A stretch of DNA of 64,000 bases from JAURVT01 sp049059935. GTDB lineage: Bacteria > Actinomycetota > Actinomycetes > Propionibacteriales > Nocardioidaceae. The stretch's first letter is position 1, and every line of letters starts with the position of its first letter. A program made the translations under genes and the position numbers. Shown piece after piece: positions 1 through 8,833 of the stretch. Where the stretch lies: contig NZ_JBMGQR010000001.1 in NCBI RefSeq assembly GCF_049059935.1, positions 124,001 through 188,000 on the forward strand, given 5' to 3'. The notes under the pieces are model-generated. The model was not told the DNA's origin. It saw nothing but the letters and a program-made list of their open reading frames with translations, and did no database searches.

Positions 1-581
1 CGCCCGTGCCAGCCGAGGACGCGCTGGCGTTCTTCCGCGACGAGCGGCAGTTCCGCAACGTCCGGTTCGTCGAGGCCGAGAACGGCGACTTCGCCGTCAC
101 CATCGCGCGCCTGCTTGTCTTCTCGACCTACCGACTGACGCTGTTGCAGCGCTTGGCCGGCAGCCGCGACGCCGTCCTGTCGGCCGTGGCCGTCAAGGGG
201 GTCAAGGAGCTGACCTACCACCGCGACTACGCGGCCCGCTGGTTCCTCACCCTCGCCCAGGGCACCGAGGAGTCGAGGCGCCGGCTGCTCGACGCGCTGC
301 CGCTGGTGTGGGCGCTGCACGACGAGCTGTTCCGCTCGCACCCGGTGGAGGCCGCCGTGGCCGAGCAGGGCGTCGGCGTCGACCCGTCGACGGTCGCCGA
401 CGAGGTCGACGTCCTGCTCGAGCAGCTGCTGTCGGTCAGCGCCGTGGAGCGCCCCGCCGTGGCTCAGGTCGGGCCGGTCGACCGCGGCACCGGCCGCGAC
501 GGCCGCCACAGCGAGTCGATGGGACGCCTGCTGGCCGAGATGCAGGTCGTGGCGCGCGCCCACCCGATGGGCCAGTGGTGA
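1..581 (+). CDS. paaC: 1,2-phenylacetyl-CoA epoxidase subunit PaaC, 3' part
   Basis: PaaC is the structural, non-catalytic ferritin-like partner of PaaA in the phenylacetyl-CoA ring epoxidase. The reading frame is open at the left window edge, so the true start lies upstream. The visible part of about 190 residues has the family's long helical segments, with ITIARLL-type and KGVKELTYHRDYAARW stretches followed by an alanine/valine-rich helical tail ending in HPMGQW. It is followed by paaD with a 4-base overlap and then paaE and paaI, the usual paa order. PaaA and PaaB are expected just outside the window. Identification rests on these motifs and the neighbours. I am fairly sure of it. Confidence 0.9.
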   Translation, partial: PVPAEDALAFFRDERQFRNVRFVEAENGDFAVTIARLLVFSTYRLTLLQRLAGSRDAVLSAVAVKGVKELTYHRDYAARWFLTLAQGTEESRRRLLDALPLVWALHDELFRSHPVEAAVAEQGVGVDPSTVADEVDVLLEQLLSVSAVERPAVAQVGPVDRGTGRDGRHSESMGRLLAEMQVVARAHPMGQW

Positions 582-1084
582 CCGCCGCCGCGGCCACGGG
601 CACCGCCTGGGACGTCGCCGCCGAGGTCACCGATCCCGAGATGCCCATGCTCACGCTGGCCGACCTCGGCGTGCTGCGCGACGTCCGCGTGGACGGCGAC
701 GCCGTGACGGTCACCATCACGCCCACCTACTCGGGCTGCCCGGCGATGGCGACGATGCGCGACGACCTCGTCCACCGGCTGCGCGACCACGGGTTCGACG
801 ACGTCCGGGTGCAGGTGAGCCTGACCCCCGCGTGGTCCACCGACTGGATCACCGACCGCGGCCGGCGGGCCCTGGTCGAGCACGGGATCTCCGCACCCGG
901 CCCGGCCGCTGCGCACGACGGCCCGGTCGCCCTGACGCTGATCCCCACCCGTCGCGCGCTCACCTGCCCGCGGTGCGGGTCCGACGACACCAGGCTCGTC
1001 TCGGAGTTCGCGTCGACGGCGTGCAAGGCCCTGTACCGCTGCGCGGCGTGCCTCGAGCCGTTCGACCACGTCAAGGAGCACTGA
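578..1084 (+). CDS. paaD: 1,2-phenylacetyl-CoA epoxidase subunit PaaD
   Basis: This 168-residue protein has an N-terminal MIP18/DUF59 domain, with the typical TPTYSGCPAM segment around residues 47-56. A C-terminal CPRC...CAAC double Cys pair is of the kind that binds zinc or an iron-sulfur cluster. PaaD is thought to help mature or assemble the epoxidase. It is not part of the catalytic core. The GTG start at 578 overlaps the paaC stop (GTGA), which implies translational coupling. The frame stays open upstream, but earlier starts would overlap paaC by more than 250 bases, so they were rejected. It ends one base before paaE. Confidence 0.92.
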   Translation: MTAAAATGTAWDVAAEVTDPEMPMLTLADLGVLRDVRVDGDAVTVTITPTYSGCPAMATMRDDLVHRLRDHGFDDVRVQVSLTPAWSTDWITDRGRRALVEHGISAPGPAAAHDGPVALTLIPTRRALTCPRCGSDDTRLVSEFASTACKALYRCAACLEPFDHVKEH

Positions 1085-1085
1085 C

Positions 1086-2135
1086 GTGGCGTTCCACGAG
1101 CTCACCGTCGCCCGCGTCGAGCACCTCACCGACGACTCCGCGGCGGTCACCTTCGCGGTGCCCGACCACCTGCGCGACGACTTCGACTTCGCCGCCGGCC
1201 AGTCGCTCACCGTGCGTCGCGTGGTCGACGGCCAGGACCACCGCCGCTCGTACTCGATCTGCGCCCCGGCCGGGTCGCCGCCGCGGGTCGGCGTCCGCGT
1301 CGTCCCGGACGGGATGTTCTCCACCTGGCTGGTCCGCGACGTGCGGGTCGGCGACACCGTCGAGGTTCAGACGCCCACGGGCAGCTTCCGCGCCGACCCC
1401 GCCACCGGCGGACGGCACCTGTGCGTCGCGGCCGGGTCGGGTATCACGCCGATGCTGTCGATCGCGTCGACCGTGCTCACCCACCCCGACGCGCGGGTCA
1501 CGCTGCTCTACGGCAACCGCACGACCGACACGGTGATGTTCGCCGAGGAGCTGGCCGACCTCAAGAACCGTCACGGCCACCGGCTCGACCTCGTCCACGT
1601 GCTGTCGCGCGAGCCCCGCGACGTCGAGCTGTTCTCCGGGCGACTGGACGCCGACCGGCTGCGGCGGCTGTTCGCCACCCTGGTGCCGCTCGACGACGTC
1701 GACCACGTCTGGCTGTGCGGCCCGTTCGGCCTGGTCACCGACGCCCGCGAGGTGCTCGACGAGCTCGGCGTCAGCCGCGACAAGGTCCACGTCGAGCTGT
1801 TCCACGTCGACGAGCCACCCCCCGAGGTGCACCGGCCGGACGTGGTCGTCGAGGGCGACACCAGCGAGGTGACGATCAGCCTGGACGGCCGCACCACCAC
1901 CGCCGCCATGCCCCGGGGACGGTCGATCCTCGACGGTGCCGCAGCCACCCGCAACGACCTGCCCTTCGCCTGCAAGGGCGGGGTGTGCGGGACGTGTCGC
2001 GCGCACGTCGTCGAGGGCGAGACCGACATGCGACGCAACTACGCGCTCGACGACGACGAGGTCGCACGCGGCTTCGTGCTGACCTGCCAGACGTTCCCCG
2101 TCGGCGACCGGGTCGTCGTCGACTTCGACGCCTGA
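1086..2135 (+). CDS. paaE: Phenylacetyl-CoA epoxidase reductase subunit PaaE
   Basis: This 349-residue reductase passes electrons from NADPH through FAD and a [2Fe-2S] cluster to the PaaA diiron site. The N-terminal FAD-binding domain carries RSYS near residues 54-57. A nucleotide-binding domain with AAGSGITPM follows around residue 115. The C-terminal plant-type ferredoxin domain has four cluster cysteines at about 296, 301, 304 and 334 (CKGGVCGTC then a distant C). The GTG start lies one base after the paaD stop. It is the last of the epoxidase subunits and is followed four bases later by paaI. The full-length match leaves little doubt. Confidence 0.95.
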   Translation: MAFHELTVARVEHLTDDSAAVTFAVPDHLRDDFDFAAGQSLTVRRVVDGQDHRRSYSICAPAGSPPRVGVRVVPDGMFSTWLVRDVRVGDTVEVQTPTGSFRADPATGGRHLCVAAGSGITPMLSIASTVLTHPDARVTLLYGNRTTDTVMFAEELADLKNRHGHRLDLVHVLSREPRDVELFSGRLDADRLRRLFATLVPLDDVDHVWLCGPFGLVTDAREVLDELGVSRDKVHVELFHVDEPPPEVHRPDVVVEGDTSEVTISLDGRTTTAAMPRGRSILDGAAATRNDLPFACKGGVCGTCRAHVVEGETDMRRNYALDDDEVARGFVLTCQTFPVGDRVVVDFDA

Positions 2136-2139
2136 GCAG

Positions 2140-2586
2140 GTGAGCCCGATGCCCGACGCCGACGCCCGCAGGATCGCCGAGGTCAGCACCGAGCAGATGT
2201 GGTCCGCCGACGCCGCCAGCCGCATGCTCGGCATGCAGGTGCGTGCGGTGTCCCCCGGCGCCGCGACGGTCACGATGGTCGTCCGCGCCGACATGGTCAA
2301 CGGGTGGGACGTCTGCCACGGTGGGCTGATCGCCTCGTTGGCCGACTCCGCCTTCGCGGTGGCCTGCAACTCCCGCGGCACCGTGACGGTCGCGTCGGGG
2401 TTCGACGTCGCGTTCGTCGAGCCGGGACGGCTGGGCGACGAGCTCGTCGCGACCGCGAGCGAGGTGGTGCTGCGCGGACGGTCGGGGGTCTACGACGTGA
2501 GCGTGCGACGCGCGTCCGACGACGTCGTCGTGGCGGTGTTCCGCGGACGGAGCCGCAGCCTGGGGCGTCCCAACCCGGCGCTCTGA
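2140..2586 (+). CDS. paaI: Hotdog-fold thioesterase PaaI
   Basis: This 148-residue hotdog thioesterase is thought to hydrolyse dead-end ring-hydroxylated phenylacetyl-CoA and similar thioesters, rescuing CoA when the pathway stalls. The family signature VCHGG at residues 58-62 and the following helix with Asp69 (ASLADSAF) form the usual PaaI active site. The start is either GTG 2140 or ATG 2149; the nine-base difference does not affect any domain. It closes the paa operon. A convergent TetR-type gene ends 10 bases downstream, leaving little room for a conventional terminator. Confidence 0.92.
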   Translation: MSPMPDADARRIAEVSTEQMWSADAASRMLGMQVRAVSPGAATVTMVVRADMVNGWDVCHGGLIASLADSAFAVACNSRGTVTVASGFDVAFVEPGRLGDELVATASEVVLRGRSGVYDVSVRRASDDVVVAVFRGRSRSLGRPNPAL

Positions 2587-2595
2587 CCGGGCCCG

Positions 2596-3222
2596 TCACC
2601 GACCCGGTCGCGGCACCAGCCCGTCGAAGGCCATCGTGGCCACGGTCGAGGCCAGCCGGGCGGGCTCCACCGGGCCACCGACGCGGTACCACTCGACCAG
2701 CGAGTTGACGGTGCCGAACAGCAGCCGGCTGATCAGCACCGGGTCGATGTCGTCGCGCAGGCTGCCCTCGGCGACCGCGTCCCGGACGAGCGAGGCGACC
2801 TTGTCGTCGATCACGCGGCGCCGCTCCAACGCCGCGAGCTCGACCTCGCTGTTGCCCCGCACCCGCAGCAGCAGCGTGACGGCCGGCAGCTGGTCGGCGA
2901 GGATCAGCACCGACTGCTCGACCGCGGTGCGCAGACGCTCGTGGGCGCTGGTGCCGGCCGACGCGAGCGCGACGTCGACCGCCGCGCTGAGCCCGTCGAG
3001 CGCCTCGTCGAGGGCCGCGGACAGCAGCGCCTCCTTGCTCGGCACGTGGTGGTAGATCGCGGACTTGCTCAGCCCGAGCTCGCGGGCCAGGTCGCCCATG
3101 CTCGTCGCGTCGTACCCCTGGGCGTTGAACAGCTCGACGGCCCGGCGCAGGACGGTCTGCTGGTCGTACCCCGGCCGACCGCGACGCGACGGGGCCGGCT
3201 CAGGTGGACCGTCGTCACGCAT
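2596..3222 (-). CDS. TetR/AcrR family regulator, PaaR-like
   Basis: This 208-residue protein has an N-terminal TetR helix-turn-helix (DLARELGLSKSAIYHHVPSKEALL, about residues 39-62) and an all-helical ligand-binding C-terminal domain. Start ATG 3222 leaves a short basic/proline leader (PSRRGRPGY) before the HTH. Its frame remains open far upstream, but that part overlaps the hydrolase gene in another frame and is not coding. TetR regulators named PaaR sit beside paa genes in other actinobacteria and respond to phenylacetyl-CoA. Position next to paaI makes the same role likely here, but this is inferred. Confidence 0.85.
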   Translation of the reverse strand: MRDDGPPEPAPSRRGRPGYDQQTVLRRAVELFNAQGYDATSMGDLARELGLSKSAIYHHVPSKEALLSAALDEALDGLSAAVDVALASAGTSAHERLRTAVEQSVLILADQLPAVTLLLRVRGNSEVELAALERRRVIDDKVASLVRDAVAEGSLRDDIDPVLISRLLFGTVNSLVEWYRVGGPVEPARLASTVATMAFDGLVPRPGR

Positions 3223-3248
3223 GGGGCCGATCGTCCCACGCGTGACGG

Positions 3249-4145
3249 CTACGGCAGCAGCGACAGCACCGCGTCGGCGAACGCCTGGGGGTCCTCCTGC
3301 GGCGGGACGTGGCCGACGTCGGGCAGCAGGAGCCGCTCGAACGGGCCGGTGAACCGGTCGTCGTCGTCGGCCGGTCCGGAGCCGTCGCCCAGCCCGTCGG
3401 CCCCGCTGTCCAGGACGACGGTGGGCACCGGGATCGTCGGCGACGTGGCGAGTCGTCGCTCCAGGGCCTCGTAGGTCTCGTCGCCGGCGACCAGGCCGTA
3501 CCGGTGCCGGTAGGAGTGGATGACCGTGTCGACGAAGTCGGGGTTGTGCAGGCTGGGCGCCGACGCGGCGAACGCCTCGGCGGCGCCGGCCCATGCCGGC
3601 GACCAGTCGCGCCACAGCAGGGAGCACAGGGCGTCCCGGTCGTCGACGAGCGCGTGGCGACCGCGCTCGGAGTGGAAGTAGTACTGGTACCAGTACGTCT
3701 TGTCCGACTCCGGCGAGCCCGGCCGTGCCGAGGCCGCGATGTCCTGGACGTTGTAGCCGCCGACCGTCACCAGGCCGTCCACCCGCTCGGGGAACAGCGC
3801 CGACGCGACGCACGCCGCGCGTCCGCCCCAGTCGTAGCCCGCGACGACCGCCCGCTCGATCCCGAGCGCGTCGAGCAGCTCGACGAGGTCCTGGCCCAGC
3901 GCGGCCTGCTGGCCCGACCTCAGGGTGCCCGCCGACCGGAACCGGGTCGGCCCGAAGCCCCGGAGGTACGGCGCGACGACCCGCGCCCCGGCGTCCGCGA
4001 GCCGTGGAGCCACCTCGTCGTAGCACCGCACGTCGTACGGGAAGCCGTGCAGCAGGACCACGGGCGGTCCCCCGGGGTCGCCGACGGTCTCGTAGCCCAC
4101 GTCCAGGACCGGTGTCGTCGTCCGGTGCACCGCGCTGATCGGCAT
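3249..4145 (-). CDS. Alpha/beta hydrolase, epoxide hydrolase/dehalogenase-like
   Basis: This 298-residue alpha/beta-hydrolase has an oxyanion-hole motif HGFPYD near residue 34 and a nucleophile elbow GYDWGG near residue 103. The nucleophile is therefore Asp, as in epoxide hydrolases and haloalkane dehalogenases, not the Ser of esterases. DVGHVPPQED near the C-terminus supplies the catalytic His. It lies 26 bases upstream of the PaaR-like regulator on the same strand, so the two are probably co-transcribed. Because the phenylacetate pathway runs through a ring epoxide, a detoxifying role is conceivable, but nothing in the sequence proves the substrate. Confidence 0.85.
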   Translation of the reverse strand: MPISAVHRTTTPVLDVGYETVGDPGGPPVVLLHGFPYDVRCYDEVAPRLADAGARVVAPYLRGFGPTRFRSAGTLRSGQQAALGQDLVELLDALGIERAVVAGYDWGGRAACVASALFPERVDGLVTVGGYNVQDIAASARPGSPESDKTYWYQYYFHSERGRHALVDDRDALCSLLWRDWSPAWAGAAEAFAASAPSLHNPDFVDTVIHSYRHRYGLVAGDETYEALERRLATSPTIPVPTVVLDSGADGLGDGSGPADDDDRFTGPFERLLLPDVGHVPPQEDPQAFADAVLSLLP

Positions 4146-4198
4146 GCCTCACCCTGGCACGGGCGTTTGACGGCGGGCACCCCACCGGCGCACACTGG

Positions 4199-4210
4199 TT
4201 GAACCTTCAA
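4199..4210. promoter_or_regulatory. Short perfect palindrome in divergent promoter region
   Basis: TTGAACCTTCAA is a TTGAA/TTCAA inverted repeat with a two-base centre. It lies in the 81-base gap between the divergent hydrolase and PGPGW membrane protein genes, 16 bases before the latter's start. It may be an operator for the nearby regulator or part of a promoter. No second copy near the paa genes was noticed, so its role is uncertain. Confidence 0.35.
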
Positions 4211-4226
4211 TCGAAAGCCGCACCGC

Positions 4227-4685
4227 ATGCACCGCGTCACCTCGCTCCCCCACCTGCTGCTCGGATGGGTCGTGACGCTCGCGGGCGTCGCGCTGGTGCC
4301 GCTGCCCGGACCGGGCACCGTGGTGCTGGTCCTCGGCGTGGGGCTGCTGTCGTCGCACTACGCCTGGGCCGAGCGGGCGCTCGCGCCCCTGCGCGACCGG
4401 GCCCGCGCCGCGGTCGCCTTCGGCGTGGCGACGCGGTCGAGGATCGCCGTGTCGCTCACCGGGGTGCTCGTGGTCGTCGCCCTCGGTGTCCTCTGGTGGG
4501 TCGACCCCGCCATCCCGGCCGGCCGGCTGCTCGGCGTGCCGGTCGGCGACCACCTCCCGTTCGGGGGCACGTGGACGGCCGTCGGTCTGTGGGCGTCGGC
4601 GGTCACCAGCGGAGCCCTGGTCGTCGGCAGCGCGCTGGCCGCGCGTCCGTCCACCTCGCGCGCCTGCCGCGGCTGCACCGCCTGA
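4227..4685 (+). CDS. PGPGW/TIGR02611 family membrane protein
   Basis: This 152-residue protein has two N-terminal hydrophobic segments. They frame the LPGPGTVVLVLGVGLLS motif (residues 30-46) that defines the actinobacterial PGPGW (TIGR02611) family. An amphipathic stretch AWAERALAPLRDRAR follows, then two further membrane segments. The function of the family is unknown. It is transcribed away from the hydrolase/TetR pair and converges on the cobalamin operon. The C-terminal extension beyond residue 95 is longer than in minimal family members. Confidence 0.85.
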   Translation: MHRVTSLPHLLLGWVVTLAGVALVPLPGPGTVVLVLGVGLLSSHYAWAERALAPLRDRARAAVAFGVATRSRIAVSLTGVLVVVALGVLWWVDPAIPAGRLLGVPVGDHLPFGGTWTAVGLWASAVTSGALVVGSALAARPSTSRACRGCTA

Positions 4686-4700
4686 CCTCGCGCGCCGGGC

Positions 4701-5051
4701 TCAGCGGGCGGGCGGACGGTGCCTGAAGACGTTGGCCCGCAGCGCCCTCGGCAGCGGCCCGCACCGCCCCTCGACCCAGCCCACGAGGGCGTCGACCTGC
4801 TCGGGGCGGACCACCTCGCCCAGCCAGGTGTCACGGTCGGATCGCCGGCGTCGCAGGTCGCGCACCAGCACGACGTTGCTGCGCTCGCAGACGCCCAGGC
4901 AGTCGACCACCCGCACGCGCACGCGGTCGTCGGCCGTCGCGAGCAGCGCGGCCCGGTGCGCCTCGTGGTCGACGCCCGGGTGCTTGCGCGTCGTCCCGCA
5001 GCAGCAGTCGTGGCACACCGTCACGCTGACGTCGGGCGCCCGCCCGCTCAC
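4701..5051 (-). CDS. Small thioredoxin-like [2Fe-2S] ferredoxin-type protein
   Basis: This is a 116-residue protein whose conserved cysteines are at 13, 16-18, 51 and 55 (CHDCCCG, then DCLGVCERSNVVLV). This is the pattern of thioredoxin-fold [2Fe-2S] ferredoxins. GTG start 5051 overlaps the btuF stop by four bases (GTGA), making it the fourth gene of the riboswitch-controlled cobalamin operon. Such ferredoxins are sometimes found with cobalamin genes, where an electron-transfer role in corrin handling is plausible. A longer frame exists upstream but would run through btuF, so it was rejected. Confidence 0.8.
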   Translation of the reverse strand: MSGRAPDVSVTVCHDCCCGTTRKHPGVDHEAHRAALLATADDRVRVRVVDCLGVCERSNVVLVRDLRRRRSDRDTWLGEVVRPEQVDALVGWVEGRCGPLPRALRANVFRHRPPAR

Positions 5052-6096
5052 GGGACGAGGTCGACGTCGGGCCGGATGTCGGTCGCGGGCACCAGGTCCT
5101 GCTCCTCCAGCGACGACCGCAGCTGCTCGGCGGCGTCGATGTTGAGCGGGCCGCTCACCCAGGCCGCGTACGGCAGGTTCAGGAAGCGCCCCTCGCGGAC
5201 GGCCGGGAGGTCCCGGGTGCTCGGGTTGCTGCGCAGCACCTGCACCTTCTCCTCGAACGTCTGGCCGGGGTAGTCCACGAACGCGACGTAGTCCGGCTGC
5301 GACGAGACGACCCGCTCCCACGACACCGTCGTCCAGGTGTCCTCGAGGTCCTCGGTCGCGTTGCGGGCCCCGGCGGCGTCGATGATGGCCTGGGGACCGC
5401 CGAACGACCCGCTGGTGAACGGTGCGGTGGTGCCCGAGTCGAACAGGAACACCGTGGGTCGCTCGGTCGCCTGGGGTGCCGACTCCAGCTTCTCGAGCCG
5501 CTCGTCGATGTCGGCGACGCGCGCCGCCGCGCCGTCCTCGTGCCCGGTGATCCGGCCGAGGTTGGTGAGGTCGGTGCGCAGCGCGTCCCACGGCGGCACC
5601 GTGCCGCGCGCCTCGCCGTCGCCCTGGCGGCAGGACTCGGTGAGCGTGTAGGCGGCGATGTCGCGGTCGGCGAGCGCGTCGGGCGTGAGGTTGTCGTCCT
5701 CGTTCCAGCCGTAGTTCCAGCCCGCGAACACCACGTCGGGACGCGTGGCGATCACGTTCTCCAGGGTGGGGCTCTTCTCGGTGGCCACGGGCAGCGCGTC
5801 GACGACGTCGGCCCCGTAGGCGCGCTTCAGCACCTGCTCGTCGTCGTTCAGGCCCGCGATGCCGGCGACGTTGGCCGCCGCGCCGATGGACAGCACCATC
5901 GAGATCATGCCGCCGTCGTAGACGTAGAGCCGCTCGGCCGGCTCAGGGAACGCGGCCTGCCGGCCGCAGTTGTCGAGCGTGACGGTCGCCGACCCGGCGA
6001 CGTCGTCGTCGCTCCGCCCGCCTCCCCCGCAGGCGGCGGTGGTGGCGAGCAGCCCGATCAGGGCGGCAGCGGCCAGGGTGCGGCGGGACGTCGTCG

Positions 6097-6100
<4 letters not shown>
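5048..6100 (-). CDS. btuF: Cobalamin ABC transporter substrate-binding lipoprotein BtuF
   Basis: This 350-residue protein starts with a signal peptide and lipobox ending TAAC, predicting a lipidated Cys24 facing the outer side of the membrane. A periplasmic-binding-protein type III fold follows (FecB/BtuF family). Its N-lobe contains RLYVYDGGMISMVLSIG and TLENVIATRPDVVFAGWNYGW, then a helical linker and a C-lobe ending near LNLPYAAWVSGPLN. The fold alone would also fit siderophore or haem binding. The upstream cobalamin riboswitch makes a corrinoid ligand the best assignment. ATG 6100 overlaps the btuD stop (ATGA). Confidence 0.88.
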
Positions 6101-6911
<811 letters not shown>

Positions 6912-6915
<4 letters not shown>

Positions 6916-7985
6916 GACTCGCCGCCGAACCGGTACTGACGACGGCCCAGGAGCACCAGGAAGATCGGCGCGCCGACGATGCCGGTGACGACGCTCAGCG
7001 GCACCTCCTGCGGGCTGACGGCGGTGCGCGCGACGACGTCCACCCACAGCAGGAACAGCGCGCCGGCGAGGGCGGCGAGCGGCAGCACCGCACGGTGACC
7101 GGTGCCGACGACCAGGCGCGCCAGGTGCGGCACCACCAGACCCACGAACCCGATGCCGCCCGAGACCGCGACGAGCACCCCGACCAGCACCGCGCTGAGC
7201 ACGAACAACGTCACCCGCAGCGCACGCACGGGGACCCCCACGGCGCTCGCGGTGTCGTCGCCGGTCGCGAGCGCGTCCAGCCAGCCGTGCAGCCCCAGCA
7301 CCACGACGGTCGCGACGAGCACCGCGACGACGGGCGGCACCAGCTGCGCCCAGGTCGACCCGGCCAGTGAGCCGAGCAGCCAGAACAGCACCGACTGGGT
7401 GGCCCGCGGCTCGTCGCTGAGGAACACCAGGAAGCTCGAGACCGACGAGAACGCCGACGACATGACCACGCCGGTCAGCACGAGCCGCAGCGGCGTCAGC
7501 CCGCCCTGCGCGATCGAGATGCCGAACACCAGGACGGACGCGGCCAGCGCGCCGAGCAGCGCACCCACCGACAGCGCCCAGACGCCGAGGCCGCCGAGCA
7601 CGCCGAGCGCGATCACGAGGGTGGCGCCGACGCCCGCGCCGGCCGAGACCCCGAGGAGGTACGGGTCGGCCAGGGGGTTGCGCACCAGCGTCTGCATCGT
7701 CGCTCCGGCGATCGCCAGGCCCGCCCCCACCACCATCGACATCAGCACCCGCGGCGCGCGCAGCTCCCACACGATGGCGTCGTACACGGGGTCGTCGCCC
7801 GGCCGGCCCTGGAGCAGCCGCGACTGCAGGACGTCGACCACCCCGGACGGGCGCAGCGGCTCCGAGCCGAGCCCGAGCGAGACCACCGCGGAGAACGCCG
7901 TCAGCGCCACCATCGCGGCGTACAGCAGCACGACGCCGGCGCGCCGCGCGGCGGTCGGTGGGCGGAACGGGGCCACAGTGGCCAT
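6912..7985 (-). CDS. btuC: Cobalamin ABC transporter permease BtuC
   Basis: This 357-residue FecCD/BtuC-family permease has about ten membrane helices. Family-typical segments include LRAPRVLMSMVVGAGLAIAG, NPLADPYLLGVSAGAG and GFVGLVVPHLARLVVG, the last being the coupling-helix region that contacts the ATPase. It is the first gene after the cobalamin riboswitch, 54 bases downstream of the aptamer. The following btuD and btuF overlap in series. The riboswitch gives the specificity, which the permease sequence alone would not. Confidence 0.93.
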
Positions 7986-8008
7986 GACGGGGTCTCGAAT
8001 CGGATCTG

Positions 8009-8028
8009 GGGCCCGGTTCGCGGGGCCC
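8009..8028 (-). promoter_or_regulatory. Expression-platform hairpin between riboswitch and btuC
   Basis: Two GGGCCC hexamers at 8009-8014 and 8023-8028 can pair around an eight-base loop, in the gap between the cobalamin aptamer and btuC. No U-tract follows. Control by ribosome access or competition with the aptamer is therefore more likely than a classical intrinsic terminator, as is usual in high-GC actinobacteria. Confidence 0.5.
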
Positions 8029-8039
8029 GACGGTCACGT

Positions 8040-8196
8040 CGAGCCAGCCGGTCTTCGGACTCGGGATCGACCCGGCGGGACACCTTCCCGGGCTTGTCGC
8101 CCAGTGGCACGTCGTCCCGCCAGTCACCCTCACCGCTGCGCGTCAGCTCCGGATTCCCACCGGATTCCCGCACACCCACAGGCGTGTTCTGGCTCG
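8040..8196 (-). ncRNA. Cobalamin (AdoCbl) riboswitch
   Basis: Read on the minus strand, this region holds the AATCCGGTGGGAATCCGGAGCTGACGCG-type core (interrupted here to keep it short: two GGGAATCCGG copies at about 8151-8171), then TGCCACTGG, the GGGAAGGTG element and the B12 box AGTCCGAAGACCGGCT at 8046-8061. Closing helix P1 is formed by CTGGCTCG and CGAGCCAG at 8189-8196 and 8040-8047. This matches the class I cobalamin aptamer. It precedes btuC-btuD-btuF and is expected to switch uptake off when adenosylcobalamin is plentiful. Confidence 0.95.
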
Positions 8197-8238
8197 GCCC
8201 GGACGCTAGCACACCGTCGCAGGGCCTACCCTGTCGTC

Positions 8239-8772
8239 GTGCCCACGCCTGCGAACCCGACGTCCGGCGCCCTGCGCTGGGCGCGCGCGTCGTTCGTGGC
8301 CGCGGCGACGGTGGTCGTCGCGGTGCTCGCGCACCACCTCGCGGGCGGCATGGCGGCCCCGACGTGGGTGCTCGCCGGCGTGGTCGTCGGTGCGGCCGTG
8401 CTCGCGCACCGGCTGAGTGCGCACCGGTGGAGCACCCGCGAGCTGGTCGCGGTGTTCGTCGCCGCCCAGGGGGCGCTGCACCTCGCGTGCACCCTCGGCG
8501 GACCGATGCCGATGGACGGCGCGCCGTCCGCGCCGCTGATGCTCGCCACGCACGCCTGCGCGACGGCGCTGTCGGTCGCCGCGGTCCGTCACGGCGAGGC
8601 GGTGCTGTGGTCGCTCGTCGAGGTGCTCGCCATGCGGCCGGTGCTCGCGCTGTCGTCGCCGGCCGGCGTGCCCGTCGTCGGCCCGCGCACCGCCGCGGCC
8701 ACCACGCGCGACCGTCGCCTGGTGTCGCAGGTCCTGCCGCACGTCGCACCGGTCCGGGGCCCGCCGGCCTGA
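8239..8772 (+). CDS. Small polytopic membrane protein of unknown function
   Basis: This 177-residue protein has about four to five hydrophobic segments (for example ASFVAAATVVVAVLAHHLAGG and TWVLAGVVVGAAVLAHRL) with several His residues at helix ends, plus GGPMPMDG and a basic tail. The GTG start at 8239 follows closely on the riboswitch promoter region of the divergent btu operon. I do not recognise a characterised family. Position just before a PepSY protein suggests a shared membrane or metal-related function. Similar small His-containing membrane proteins often accompany PepSY genes in actinobacteria, which is only circumstantial. Confidence 0.65.
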   Translation: MPTPANPTSGALRWARASFVAAATVVVAVLAHHLAGGMAAPTWVLAGVVVGAAVLAHRLSAHRWSTRELVAVFVAAQGALHLACTLGGPMPMDGAPSAPLMLATHACATALSVAAVRHGEAVLWSLVEVLAMRPVLALSSPAGVPVVGPRTAAATTRDRRLVSQVLPHVAPVRGPPA

Positions 8773-8833
8773 CCGGCACCGCGCGTCGCGTGGTGCCCGC
8801 ACGCCCTCACGGCCGCCACCACCCAGGACGACG

